A DNA stretch of 36,807 nt. Origin: Acidobacteriota bacterium. GTDB lineage: Bacteria > Acidobacteriota > Thermoanaerobaculia > Gp7-AA8. The translations under genes were made by a program, and so were the position numbers. The DNA lies in assembly GCA_019244185.1 (NCBI GenBank), contig JAFATB010000003.1, positions 1-36,807 of the forward strand, read 5' to 3'. The notes under the pieces are model-generated. The model did no database searches. It had not been told where the DNA came from and saw only the letters and a list, made by a program, of their open reading frames with translations. Shown piece after piece: positions 16,595 through 25,927 of this stretch. The first letter of the stretch is position 1. Every line of letters starts with the position of its first letter.

Positions 16595-18406
16595 TCAGCG
16601 CGCGGCGAGCGGATCCATCGACCGTATCGCCGCGCGCAGCTGCGCGTCGGTGAGCTTGTCGAGCTGCGGCAGCAGCGGCTTCGCCGCGTCGAGTCCGGCG
16701 ATCTCGCGCGCGTGCGCCTTCATCCACGCGACGAGTCCTTCGCCGATGCGGTGATTCGCCTTGCCGTGCGGCGTGTTCGCGCCGACGCCGCCGCCGAGGA
16801 TGCCGCCGGAGAGCGCGCGGCGCGGCGACGGCGCGAGCGCGACCTCGGAGAGCTTCGCGCGGAACTCCAGCTCCTCGCTGTCGTCGAGATGATCGTACTT
16901 GTGGTCGATCGCGTGGCGTCCCTCGTGCGCCCAGATCGACGACGCGAAGACGTCGTCGCGGACGCGCGCGAGGAACGCGTCGCGCAGCGCGTCGCCGGCC
17001 AGTCCCTTTGCGTGCAGCTCGGCGAGGAGCTCGTCGTTCGCCTGCATCCGCAGACGCGCGGCGAGGCCGGGGAACGGCGCGATCGGCGTCGTGCGTGCGA
17101 GCTCGTCGTCGCGCCGGGTCTGGTCCGCGACGTTCTTCGCGCGTTCGGCGCGCGCGGCCGGATCGGTGACGGCGAGCCACTCCGCGATCGCGCCGTCGGC
17201 GTATGCGGGCCGCACCTGATAGATGCCGGTCTCGTTCTGCCAGCCGCCGTCGCCGTTGTCGCCGTCGGTGGCCCATTCGAGAAAGCCGTTCGAGACCATC
17301 GCATCGAGCGCGAGGAAGCGCAGCCGCGCGCCGCGGCCGTACTGCTGCACGTCGCGGTTCTCGTCGACGATGATGTGGCCGAGGTGGAGATCGGGGACGC
17401 CGCCGGTCTTGCCGAGGTTTGCGTAGAGGCCGTAGCGGTGCGCGAGCTCGTCGGGCGTGAGGCCGAGCTTCTTCTGTTCGGCGACGAGCGCGTCGCGCAG
17501 CTCGTCCTGGCCGCGCGCGCCTCGCGCGACGCGGCGGTAGTGCGCTTCGGTGGCGTTTGCGACGGCGCGCAACGCGGCGGCATACGCGACGACCGCGTTC
17601 GACTCGCCGTCGTCGATGCGATCGGACGCGCATGGATCGTGGAGGACGTCCGCGGCCTCGTCGAAGAAGCGCGTGCCGGCGAGCGCGAGACCGATCGTGC
17701 GGCGTTGCGCGGCGGACGATGCGCTGCCGCGAAACGCCGGCAGTTCGGCGGCGAGCGTTGCGGCGGCGGAGGCGATGGCGTTCGGCGGCGGCGCGCCGGG
17801 CGTCACGCCGTAGTACCAGCGCCACGCGTCGAGCGCGGTGGCGCCGTCGCCCGCGAGGAGCGCGACGTCGAGCAAGGCGTGCGTGAGATCGAGGAACGGT
17901 CCGTCGCGCTCGATCGGGGCGCGCAGCATGGCGATCGTTTCGGTGAGCGCGGGATCGTTCGTGCAGCGTCCTGCGCGTCGCGCCTGTTGCAGCGGCAGCG
18001 TGACCGCGTGTGCGGCGGTGACGGCGGCGCGCACGCGCAGCTCGCGTCGCGTTGCGAGGCGCAGCGCGTCGAGCGCGGTTGCTCGCGCGCGAGCGAAGTC
18101 GCCGCGACGGAGCTCGCGACGCGCGCGTTCGGTGAGCGCGTCCGCGTCGGTGCGGTTTGCGAGCGTGCGTTCCGCGGCGGCGTCGTCGCCGAGGATCGCC
18201 CATTCGAGATGCGCGGCCTGCGCGGCGGCGCGGTTGCGCCGGTCGGGATCGGCGTCGCTCGTCATGGCCTGATGAAAGAGCTTCACCGCGCGCGTGAAGT
18301 CGTAGTCGGCGAGCGCGGTTTCCGCCGCGTCGTAAGGGGCCCGCGCGGCGCCCGAGCAGGCGGCGAGGAGGAGAAACGCGACGAGCGCGAGGCGACGCAT
18401 GATCAT
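16595..18406 (-). CDS. Lipoprotein with zincin-like HExxH motif
   Basis: A 603-residue predicted lipoprotein: signal MRRLALVAFLLLAACSG with lipobox LAAC. The first roughly 300 residues are helical and Arg/Ala-rich, like TPR-type repeats (AETALADYDFTRAVKLFHQA, RGDFARARATALDALRLA). The C-terminal part carries WAHEGRHAIDHKYD (HEGRH about 494-498 from the 18406 start), an HExxH zinc-site pattern, with a downstream glutamate-rich helix (EELEFRAKLSE) that could provide the third ligand. It is therefore a probable membrane-anchored metallopeptidase, though no known family was recognised. Starts at 18406 or 18400 are both possible. It lies 58 bp downstream of the AraC regulator on the same strand. 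Confidence 0.8.
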   Translation of the reverse strand: MIMRRLALVAFLLLAACSGAARAPYDAAETALADYDFTRAVKLFHQAMTSDADPDRRNRAAAQAAHLEWAILGDDAAAERTLANRTDADALTERARRELRRGDFARARATALDALRLATRRELRVRAAVTAAHAVTLPLQQARRAGRCTNDPALTETIAMLRAPIERDGPFLDLTHALLDVALLAGDGATALDAWRWYYGVTPGAPPPNAIASAAATLAAELPAFRGSASSAAQRRTIGLALAGTRFFDEAADVLHDPCASDRIDDGESNAVVAYAAALRAVANATEAHYRRVARGARGQDELRDALVAEQKKLGLTPDELAHRYGLYANLGKTGGVPDLHLGHIIVDENRDVQQYGRGARLRFLALDAMVSNGFLEWATDGDNGDGGWQNETGIYQVRPAYADGAIAEWLAVTDPAARAERAKNVADQTRRDDELARTTPIAPFPGLAARLRMQANDELLAELHAKGLAGDALRDAFLARVRDDVFASSIWAHEGRHAIDHKYDHLDDSEELEFRAKLSEVALAPSPRRALSGGILGGGVGANTPHGKANHRIGEGLVAWMKAHAREIAGLDAAKPLLPQLDKLTDAQLRAAIRSMDPLAAR

Positions 18407-18464
18407 CGAGCGTACGCAAGCGTCCGCGGGGCGTCTTGAACGCGGCTTGCGTCGTGGAAGCGGA

Positions 18465-19268
18465 TCAGCGCGCGCGGCGGAACTCGCTCGGCGTCTGGCC
18501 GGTGAGGCGGCGAAACGTGCGCGCGAGGTGGCTCTGATCGGCGAAGCCGCAGTCGAGCGCGACCTCGCTCAGCGCGACGCCTGCGGCGATGCGGCGCTTG
18601 GCCTGCTCGACGCGCTGGTCGCGCACGAAGTCGCCGATCGTGCAGCCGTAGTGCTGGCGAAACGCGCGCGCGAGGTGCGCCGGATGCACGTCGAAGTGTG
18701 CGCCGAGCTCGCGGAGGCTGAGGTTTTCGGCGAAGCGCGACGCGACGAGCGCCCGCGCGGCGCGCAGCCACGCGGGCGCGTGATCCGTCGTCTCGCCGCG
18801 CCGCGCGATCTCGGCGAAGAGCTCGAGCAGCAGTCCTTCGATGACGAGCGGCGAGAGCGCGTCGCAGTCGCGCAGCTCGCGCAGCAGGCGCGCGCCGAGC
18901 GCGGCGACCGGCGGCACGTCGACGAGCGCGGGACGCGTGAACGCATCGCCACGCGTTGCGAGCGCATCGAGCCACGCGCGATCGAGTTCCACGTTCATGC
19001 AGCGCGCGGGATCGGCGAAGCGATCGGCGTGATCTTCGCCCGCGGGATGCACGACCAGCGCGCGCGGCGTGCAGTCGCGCGTCGTGCCGCGCAGCAACTC
19101 GCGATACGCGCCGCGTACGACGAACGTGAGATACGTCTCGTCGTGCGCGTGCCACGGCAATTCGCTGCCGCCCGCGTAGTCGGTCAGCGACAGCGTGAAG
19201 TAGCCGAACTGCTGAAACGTTTTCCGGCGGCCGAGGAACTCACCTCGAACAAGACGCGTGGCGCTCAC
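18465..19268 (-). CDS. AraC-family transcriptional regulator
   Basis: A 267-residue regulator. The N-terminal cupin-like sensor (HAHDETYLTFVVRGAYRELL, then VVHPAGEDHADRF) resembles those binding small ligands. The C-terminal double helix-turn-helix is complete: LSLRELGAHFDVHPAHLARA FR.. in the first unit and LSEVALDCGFADQSHLARTF with RRLTGQTPSEFRR in the second. It shares a 71-bp divergent region with the S41 peptidase and precedes the HExxH lipoprotein on its own strand, so either may be its target. Ligand and operator are not visible. Confidence 0.93.
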   Translation of the reverse strand: MSATRLVRGEFLGRRKTFQQFGYFTLSLTDYAGGSELPWHAHDETYLTFVVRGAYRELLRGTTRDCTPRALVVHPAGEDHADRFADPARCMNVELDRAWLDALATRGDAFTRPALVDVPPVAALGARLLRELRDCDALSPLVIEGLLLELFAEIARRGETTDHAPAWLRAARALVASRFAENLSLRELGAHFDVHPAHLARAFRQHYGCTIGDFVRDQRVEQAKRRIAAGVALSEVALDCGFADQSHLARTFRRLTGQTPSEFRRAR

Positions 19269-19339
19269 GAAAGTATTTTACGAAGCGCCTCCGCCGGAGT
19301 TGCGGATGCGAGCGTACGACGGCAGGGTAGGATTCGCGC

Positions 19340-21559
19340 ATGCGCCGCATGCGATGGTCTCTGCTCGCTCTCGCCCTGTCCATCTGCGGCGCGGCGTTCG
19401 CGGATGATGCGCCGGCGACCGCGCGCCTCGCCGCGCTGGCGCGCGTCTGGGGTTCCATCAAGTACGAGCATCCCTACCTCGGCCACCGCGATGCTGTCGA
19501 ATGGGACGCGGCGCTCGTCTCCGCGATTCCAAACGTTCGTGGCGCGCAGTCGGCCGATGGTTTTGGCGACGCGCTCGCGGGAATGCTCGCGCGTCTGGAC
19601 GATCCGCAGACGCACGTCGTCGCGGCGGAGCGGCCGGCCGATGCGCGCGCCGGCGCGTTCGCCGAACGCATGACGGACGACAACATCCTCGTCGTCACGC
19701 TGGGCGATTACTACGCGCTCTGGGGCGCGGACGCGCAGGCCGCGCTGCAGCAGGTGCTCGCCGCGGTGCCGCGGGCGCGCGCGGTGGTGCTCGATGCGCG
19801 TTCGGCGCGGCCGATCGATGCGTACGGCCGGCTGGAGATGCGGCAGACGGTCGCGCGGCTCGACCGGCTGCTGACGTCGCAGACGCTCGACACGGCGGGC
19901 GAGCGGCGGCGCGTCTGGTACGGCTTCGCGGGCAACCCGTCGCCGTTTGCATCGGGGCAGTACTACGGCGGTTGGTTCACCGAGCCGGGCCAGCGCATCG
20001 CGCCGGCGGCGGAGGGACGTGACGTTCCGAGCGTGGTCATGGTCGATGCGTACGCCGCGCTCCCGGAAGCGACGCTCGCGCGTCAGCGTGCGGGACTGAC
20101 GCTCATCGTGTTCGACGGTGATCCGGCGACGAGCGACGTCGTGGCGACGAAAGCGATCGACGTTGGCGAGGGTCTGCGTGTCAACGTGCGCATCGCGGAG
20201 CCGGTGTTCGGCGACGGCACGAGCGCGAGGTTCGAGCCGGACGTCGTCGTCGACGGTGCGAAGGAAGAGGCGATCGAACGCGCGATCGCGGCGGCGCGCT
20301 CGTTCCGCCGGTCGGCGTTCGCGCCGGTGCCCGCTCCGGCGACGGTCGCGTCGATGCGAGACGACGCGTACGCGTCGATGGCGTATCCGGCGCTCGAGTA
20401 CCGGATGCTCGCGCTGTTCCGCCTGTGGAATGTCATCGACCGTTTCGCGCCGTTCCGGCCGGCGGATTGGGACGACGTGCTGACGCAGTTCATCCCGCGG
20501 TTCGCCAGCGCGGCGAACTCGCGCGAGTACGCGCAGGCGATCGCGGACGTCGCCGTGCGCATGCAGGACTCGCACGCGTACGTCGCGGGCGATGCCTACG
20601 ACGCGCTCGCCGGCAACGGCTATCCGCCGATCCGCGTGCGCATGATCGAAGGCGAGCCGGTGGTGGTCGCGCTGTTCGATCCGGAGGCTGCCGCGGCGGG
20701 CGTGCGCGTCGGCGACGTCGTGGTGTCGGTCGATGGAGAAGAAGCGCAAGCGCGGTTCGCGCGCTACCGCGGGCTGATCTCCGCGTCGACGCCACAGAGC
20801 TCGCTGGACAAGGCCGCGCTCGCGTTCATGAACGGCCCGATCGGATCGCGCGTGCAGTTGCGCCTGCGCGGCCGCGACGGAGAGCGCGAGGCGCGTCTCG
20901 TGCGGCGTGCCGAGGATTACACGACGCTGTATCACCGCGAGCGCACCGGCGACGTTGTGCGCATCCTCGACGGCAACATCGGCTACGTCGATCTCGATCG
21001 GCTCACGGCGTCCGGCGTCGACGCGATGTTCGAGCGGCTGCGCAACACGCGCGCGATCGTCTTCGACATGCGTGGATATCCATTGGATACGATCTGGACG
21101 ATCGCGCCGCGGCTCACGAGCGCGCGCAGCGTCGCCGCGCGGCTGCAAACGCCGATGGTCGGCCACGGCATGCAGGACGCGGCCATGGAAACGGTCGAGC
21201 AGCGGATCGCGCCGACGCCGCCGGGCGCGTGGCTCTACACCGGCCGCACGGTCATGCTCATCGACGAGCGCGCGGAAAGCCAGGCCGAGCACACCGGCCT
21301 CTTTCTGCGCGCGGCGAACGGCACGAGGTTCATCGGCAGCCGTACCGCGGGCGCGGACGGCGAGGTGAACACGGTGAAGCTGCCCGGTGCGATCACCGTC
21401 GGCTTCACGGGGCAGGCGGTGCAGTTTCCCGACGGCACGCCGGTGCAGCGCGTCGGCCTCGTGCCCGACATCGAGGTGCTGCCGACGATCGCGGGCATTC
21501 GCGCCGGTCGCGACGAGGTGCTCGAGCGCGCGATCGAGGAGCTTCGTTCGCGCGACTGA
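19340..21559 (+). CDS. Exported S41-family peptidase with PDZ domain
   Basis: A 739-residue periplasmic or secreted protease related to tail-specific/tricorn-type S41 peptidases. The signal peptide is MRWSLLALALSICGAAFA. An N-terminal helical segment (LARVWGSIKYEHPYLGHRD) is followed by an alpha/beta region; a PDZ-like domain (VVALFDPEAAAAGVRVGDVV and following) covers about residues 420-480. The catalytic part contains VGYVDLDRL, AIVFDMRGYP and the presumed nucleophile S647 in RAESQAEHTG, followed by GTRFIGSRTAGADG. The order PDZ-then-protease matches the family. The ATG lies 71 bp from the divergent AraC gene. Substrate unknown. Confidence 0.87.
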   Translation: MRRMRWSLLALALSICGAAFADDAPATARLAALARVWGSIKYEHPYLGHRDAVEWDAALVSAIPNVRGAQSADGFGDALAGMLARLDDPQTHVVAAERPADARAGAFAERMTDDNILVVTLGDYYALWGADAQAALQQVLAAVPRARAVVLDARSARPIDAYGRLEMRQTVARLDRLLTSQTLDTAGERRRVWYGFAGNPSPFASGQYYGGWFTEPGQRIAPAAEGRDVPSVVMVDAYAALPEATLARQRAGLTLIVFDGDPATSDVVATKAIDVGEGLRVNVRIAEPVFGDGTSARFEPDVVVDGAKEEAIERAIAAARSFRRSAFAPVPAPATVASMRDDAYASMAYPALEYRMLALFRLWNVIDRFAPFRPADWDDVLTQFIPRFASAANSREYAQAIADVAVRMQDSHAYVAGDAYDALAGNGYPPIRVRMIEGEPVVVALFDPEAAAAGVRVGDVVVSVDGEEAQARFARYRGLISASTPQSSLDKAALAFMNGPIGSRVQLRLRGRDGEREARLVRRAEDYTTLYHRERTGDVVRILDGNIGYVDLDRLTASGVDAMFERLRNTRAIVFDMRGYPLDTIWTIAPRLTSARSVAARLQTPMVGHGMQDAAMETVEQRIAPTPPGAWLYTGRTVMLIDERAESQAEHTGLFLRAANGTRFIGSRTAGADGEVNTVKLPGAITVGFTGQAVQFPDGTPVQRVGLVPDIEVLPTIAGIRAGRDEVLERAIEELRSRD

Positions 21560-21581
21560 GACCGAGCGGCGTGCGGCGCGT

Positions 21582-23288
21582 TTACGGCAGCGCTTCGACC
21601 GGCGTCTCCGCGGGCAGCACGGCTTCGATGAGCAGCGCGGCGACGACGCCCGCGACGCAGCCGACGACGTTCCACCAGAGCCAGGCCATGTTCGTGAAGA
21701 GCGAGCAGAGGATGACCGCGGTCTCCGCGAAGATCGCGCCCCAGAACGCGGCGGTGGCGCCGACGCGCTTCGCGTAGAAGGCGAGGAGGAAGATCGCCAG
21801 CATCGTGCCGTAAAAGTACGAGCCGATCTTGTTCACGGCCACGATGAGGGAGCCGAGCTGGTTCGCGTAGAGCGCGAAGAGGATGCAGAAGACGCCCCAG
21901 GCAACGGTCATCCACTTCGACACGACCACGCAGCGGTGATCGCTCGGCGCGTGGCGCGTGTGGCGGCGCCAGATGTCGACGACGCTCGAAGACGCGAGCG
22001 AGTTGAGTCCCGAGGCGGTGGCCGACATCGCGGCGCAGAAGATCGCGGCGAGCAGCAGACCGACCACGCCGCGCGGGAGGTTCTGCATGATGAAGGTGAG
22101 AAAGACGTAGTCGGTGTCCGCGGCGTCGGCGGTGCGATCGTTCTTGCGGATGAGGGCCGCGGCGGCGCGGCGCGTGTCGTCGTCGCGCTGCTGCAGCGCG
22201 TGCAGCTCGTCGCGCGTTTGCGTGATCGCGTGCGCGTCGCGGGCGCGCATCGCGTCGACGAGCCTCGCGGCGGCGCCGCGTTTCGCGTCGAACGTCGCGG
22301 CATGCGTCGTCTCCAACGCGCGGAACTCTGTGCCGTACGCGCTCGCGAGCACCTTCGCGCGCTGCACGGGATTGAAGAACACTGGCGGCGCGACGAACTG
22401 GTAGAAGACGAACACCATCGCGCCGACGAAGAGGATGAAGAACTGCATCGGCACTTTTACCAGCGCATTGACGAGCAATCCCAAACGGCTCTGCGTGACG
22501 CTCCGGCCGGTGAGGTAGCGCTGCACCTGCGACTGGTCGGTGCCGAAGTACGCGAGCGCCACCATCAGGCCGCCGAACAGTCCCGACCAGAAGTTGTACG
22601 GCGTCGTGACGTCGAAGTGGAAGTCGATCACGTTGATGCGGCCCATCGTGCCGGCGACGCGCACGGCGTCGACGAGACCGACGCGCGGCGGCAGCGAGCG
22701 GATGGCGATCACGAGCGCCGTGGCCATCCCGGCGAGGGCGATGAGCAGCTGGTGCGTCTGTGTCCAGCTGACGGCCTTCGTGCCGCCGGCGGTCGTGTAG
22801 AGGATGACCAGCGCGCCGATCACGAGCGTCGTCAGCTGCACGTTCCAGCCGAGGACCAGCGACACGATGAGCGCGGGCGCGTAGAGCGTGATCGCGGTGC
22901 CGAGGCCGCGCTGGACGAGAAAGAGCAGCGCGGTCAGCGTGCGCGTGCGCGGGCCGAAGCGCGTCTCGAGGTACTCGTATGCCGTGAAGACGCGCAGGCG
23001 GTGATAGATCGGCACGGCGGTGATGGAGAGGATCACCATCGCCACGGGCAGGCCGAGGTAGAACTGCACGAAGCGCATGCCGTCGGAGTACGCCTGGCCG
23101 GGCGTGGAGAGGAACGTGATCGCGCTGGCCTGCGTCGCCATCACGGACAGCGCGATTGTGTACCAGCGCATCTGGCGGTCGGCGAGCAGGTACTGCTCGA
23201 GGCGCCGCTGCCGGCGGCCTTTCCAGACGCCATACGCGACGATGGCCAGCAGCGTCGCGGCGAGAACGAGCCAGTCGAGAGCGCTCAT
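21582..23288 (-). CDS. Sodium:solute symporter (SSS family)
   Basis: A 568-residue membrane transporter with about 13 hydrophobic helices. Family signatures include the first helix (WLVLAATLLAIVAYGVWKGR), ALSVMATQASAITFLSTPGQ, AYFGTDQSQVQRYLTGR and ATASGLNSLASSSVVDIW. An unusual charged insertion of about 90 residues (FRALETTHAATFDAKRGAAA to KNDRTADAADTDY) interrupts the helices after VFFNPVQRAK; this would be a soluble loop. Its ATG overlaps the stop of the 32-codon membrane peptide, which in turn overlaps the PIG-L gene, so the three are translationally coupled. The substrate is probably a sugar, sialic-acid-like compound or deacetylation product supplied by the PIG-L protein; this is an inference from context. 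Confidence 0.92.
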   Translation of the reverse strand: MSALDWLVLAATLLAIVAYGVWKGRRQRRLEQYLLADRQMRWYTIALSVMATQASAITFLSTPGQAYSDGMRFVQFYLGLPVAMVILSITAVPIYHRLRVFTAYEYLETRFGPRTRTLTALLFLVQRGLGTAITLYAPALIVSLVLGWNVQLTTLVIGALVILYTTAGGTKAVSWTQTHQLLIALAGMATALVIAIRSLPPRVGLVDAVRVAGTMGRINVIDFHFDVTTPYNFWSGLFGGLMVALAYFGTDQSQVQRYLTGRSVTQSRLGLLVNALVKVPMQFFILFVGAMVFVFYQFVAPPVFFNPVQRAKVLASAYGTEFRALETTHAATFDAKRGAAARLVDAMRARDAHAITQTRDELHALQQRDDDTRRAAAALIRKNDRTADAADTDYVFLTFIMQNLPRGVVGLLLAAIFCAAMSATASGLNSLASSSVVDIWRRHTRHAPSDHRCVVVSKWMTVAWGVFCILFALYANQLGSLIVAVNKIGSYFYGTMLAIFLLAFYAKRVGATAAFWGAIFAETAVILCSLFTNMAWLWWNVVGCVAGVVAALLIEAVLPAETPVEALP

Positions 23289-23383
23289 GCGAAGGCGCGC
23301 GTCAGCGCGTAGAAGAGCGCGATCTCGACCGCCAGTGCGAAGAGCACCACGGTGTAGAGACGCGCCCAGCGTTGCGAGGTCAC
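23285..23383 (-). CDS. 32-residue single-pass membrane peptide
   Basis: A very small coupled gene reading VTSQRWARLYTVVLFALAVE and ending IALFYALTRAFA. It has one hydrophobic helix with positive charges at its N-terminus. It starts with GTG inside the PIG-L stop (GTGA) and ends with TGA inside the SSS start (ATGA), filling the gap exactly. Such precise nesting argues for real translation. It may be an accessory subunit of the transporter, by analogy with small peptides of other transporters. No homologue recognised. Confidence 0.7.
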   Translation of the reverse strand: MTSQRWARLYTVVLFALAVEIALFYALTRAFA

Positions 23384-25866
23384 TTGGCGGACACCAGGTT
23401 CACGAACGCGCGGATCGCGCCCGGCACGCCGGCCGCGAGCTGGCGCCACCACGCGTAGGACGTGTAGATGTAGACGCCCTTGCCGTGGCGCGCGTACAGC
23501 TCGCCGCCGGCCTTCTCCGATTCGCCCGGATCGTTCGACGCGAGCACGGTCGCGTACTTTGCGTCCCAGTCGTTCGTGAAGTAGAGGCCGCGCTCCTGCA
23601 CCCATCCTTCGAAGTCGGCGGCCGTGATCTTGTTCGGCGTCGTCAGCAGCGGATGGTTCGGATCGACGAAGCGGATCGGCGCTTCCTCGACGGTCACGCG
23701 GTCGCCGGAGATCTTGAACGGATACGGTCCCGCCGCGGGGACGGTGAGCTCGGCGGTGGTGTTGTATTGCACGACGACGGTGCCGCCGTTCGCGACGTAC
23801 TGCATCAGCTTCTCGTGCGCGAGCTTGAGGCGCTTGCGCGTGTTGTACGCGCGGACGCCGGTGACCACCGCGTCGTAGGAGGAGAAGTCGCCGCGATCGA
23901 GGTCGGCGTCGGTGAGCAGCGTGACGTCGTAGCCGATTTGGCGGAGGATGTTCGGCACCTCGTCGCCGGACCCCATGATGTAGCCGATGCGATTGCCGCG
24001 ATGCTGGATGTCGGCGCGTACGAGCCGCGCCCCGGCGTCGTTGAAGACGCGCTGCGCGGGGATGTGCGGGTATTCGATTTCGGTGAGGCCGTACGACAGC
24101 TTGCGGCCGTCCGCGAGCGTGACTTCGGCGCGCGCGTCGCCGGTGGACGCATTCGCGGGCGGCGTGACGGTGAACGTGACGCGCGTCTCGTCGCCTTTGC
24201 CGCTGAACTTCACCGGCGTCGACGCCGGCGTCGCGCTCCACGACGCGGGCAGCGCGAGGCGCACGGTCGCGTCGGTCGGACCGAAGCTGCGCAGCGCGAC
24301 AGTGACGGGGCGCGGCTTCGCGTCGGGGAAGACGTAGACGCCGCTGGCGAGGTTTGCGGTGACGTCGGGCACGACGTCGACGTTGCGCGTTTTCTCGCCC
24401 GCGACGGGATCGGTCCAGCGGAAGATCGCGGGAACGGTGAAGATCAACGTATGGTTCGCCGCGTCTTCGATCGTGATCGTGAGCGGCAGCGCGAGCGGAT
24501 TCTCCGGCATGCCGACGAGCTTGCGATCGTCGACGTGATACAGCCCTTTCGCCGGCGTCTCGCGCAGCCAGTACGGCTGCGAGATCGCGGCGTCGGCGGG
24601 CACGCGCAGCGACAGCTCGGTCTTGACCGGCTTGTTGTTCTCGAGCGGCGCGGCCACGGCTTTGCTCGGGTTCGCGTAGAGCGAGGCGACCATCGAGAGG
24701 CGGAACGGATAGTCGGAGCGGTTGACGACGTTAACGGTGACGGGAATGTCGCCGCCGGCGACGACCGCGGAGTCGCCCGCGCTGACGTCGATGGCGATGC
24801 CGGCGCAGTCGCGGATCGCGTCGAGGAGCTCGGCGCGCTTCACCGCCAGCCACGGGTTGCGGTTCGCGGTCCACGCGGGATTCGCGCGCAGTTGTTCGAG
24901 CGCGTTCCACGCCTGCAGCAGCAGCGGCAGCGACGCCTGCGGACGATCGCCGTCGAAGTCGTTCGCGGCCTGTTGCAGGATGCGGCCGACGGCTTCGCCG
25001 CCCGGATAGCGCGACCAACTCGTGTCGATGCCTTCGAAGAGATCGCTCTGCGCGGGAGCGCCGTTGCGGAGGTCGTAGTAGTTGATGAACGAGCCGCGGC
25101 GTTCGGCGGAACCGAAGCCCTGGCTCTTGTGCTGGCTGCGGCTCTCCGCGGCGATCTCGGTGTAGGCGCGGCCCAGGAGCGGGCTGTAGGCGCCGAGGTC
25201 GACGCGCAGCGACTTCGCGACGGACGGATCGTTCGGATCGATCGGCTTGCCGAACGAGAAGCGGTTCCAGAAGATCCGCTTCGGTTGCCAGACGCTCACG
25301 TACTGCAACTGCTCGGGGAACTTCGTGGCGTCGCCGGCGGCGGTGAACGCTTCTTCGGCGAGCATCGCCGACGCGGTGTGATGTCCGTGGCCGCCTTCGC
25401 CGGTGATCGGGAAGCGCGTGATGAGCACGTCGGGCTGGAACTTGCGAATGGCCCAGACGACGTCGGCGAGCACGGCGTCGTGTCCCCACGTCGCCAGCGT
25501 TTCCTGCGGGTTCTTCGAGTAGCCGAAGTCGAGCGCGCGCGTGAACATCTGCTCGGCGCCGTCGATGCGCCGCGCGGCGAGGAGCTCCTGCGTGCGGATG
25601 ATGCCGAGGAGCGGACCCTTCTCGTCGCCGATGAGGTTCTGGCCGCCGTCGCCGCGCGTCATGGAGAGATAGCCGGTGCGGTAGCAGCGATCGTTCGCGA
25701 GCCACGCGAGCATGGCCGTGTTCTCGTCATCGGGGTGCGCGGCGACGTAGAGCGCGCTGCCGAGCACCGTCAGCTTGCGCAGCTGGAGGCGGAGTTGCGC
25801 GGCGTCTTTTGCGAATGCCGAAACGGTGAGAGTCAGCGTGAGGACGAGCGTGATCAGTCGGCGCAT
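23380..25866 (-). CDS. Large exported PIG-L/LmbE family deacetylase
   Basis: An 828-residue secreted protein. Signal MRRLITLVLTLTLTVSAFA. The N-terminal PIG-L deacetylase domain shows the zinc motif AAHPDDENT (H44, D46, D47), MTRGDGGQN and the later GEGGHGHHTAS histidines. The family removes N-acetyl groups from glycans or aminoglycan-like substrates. After about residue 300 come beta-rich immunoglobulin-like regions (VTVNVVNRSDYPFRLSM, VALRSFGPTDATVRLALP). The last 200 residues form an alpha/beta GATase-like domain (YDVTLLTDADLDRGDFSSYD, VVTGVRAYNTRKRL, VVVQYNTT). This long three-part form is common beside SSS symporters. It is first in the coupled chain with the 32-residue peptide and the symporter. 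Confidence 0.9.
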   Translation of the reverse strand: MRRLITLVLTLTLTVSAFAKDAAQLRLQLRKLTVLGSALYVAAHPDDENTAMLAWLANDRCYRTGYLSMTRGDGGQNLIGDEKGPLLGIIRTQELLAARRIDGAEQMFTRALDFGYSKNPQETLATWGHDAVLADVVWAIRKFQPDVLITRFPITGEGGHGHHTASAMLAEEAFTAAGDATKFPEQLQYVSVWQPKRIFWNRFSFGKPIDPNDPSVAKSLRVDLGAYSPLLGRAYTEIAAESRSQHKSQGFGSAERRGSFINYYDLRNGAPAQSDLFEGIDTSWSRYPGGEAVGRILQQAANDFDGDRPQASLPLLLQAWNALEQLRANPAWTANRNPWLAVKRAELLDAIRDCAGIAIDVSAGDSAVVAGGDIPVTVNVVNRSDYPFRLSMVASLYANPSKAVAAPLENNKPVKTELSLRVPADAAISQPYWLRETPAKGLYHVDDRKLVGMPENPLALPLTITIEDAANHTLIFTVPAIFRWTDPVAGEKTRNVDVVPDVTANLASGVYVFPDAKPRPVTVALRSFGPTDATVRLALPASWSATPASTPVKFSGKGDETRVTFTVTPPANASTGDARAEVTLADGRKLSYGLTEIEYPHIPAQRVFNDAGARLVRADIQHRGNRIGYIMGSGDEVPNILRQIGYDVTLLTDADLDRGDFSSYDAVVTGVRAYNTRKRLKLAHEKLMQYVANGGTVVVQYNTTAELTVPAAGPYPFKISGDRVTVEEAPIRFVDPNHPLLTTPNKITAADFEGWVQERGLYFTNDWDAKYATVLASNDPGESEKAGGELYARHGKGVYIYTSYAWWRQLAAGVPGAIRAFVNLVSAK

Positions 25867-25927
25867 CGGGCGGATGGTCTCATAAAGTGCCGCGACGGCA
25901 GCGTCTCGGGAGTGTTACGGTCCGGCT

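Noticed and set aside
16574..18439. Long open frame on the plus strand opposite the HEGRH lipoprotein
   Set aside because: The translation is Arg/Val/Ala-rich with no domain, whereas the minus frame has a lipobox and a zinc motif.
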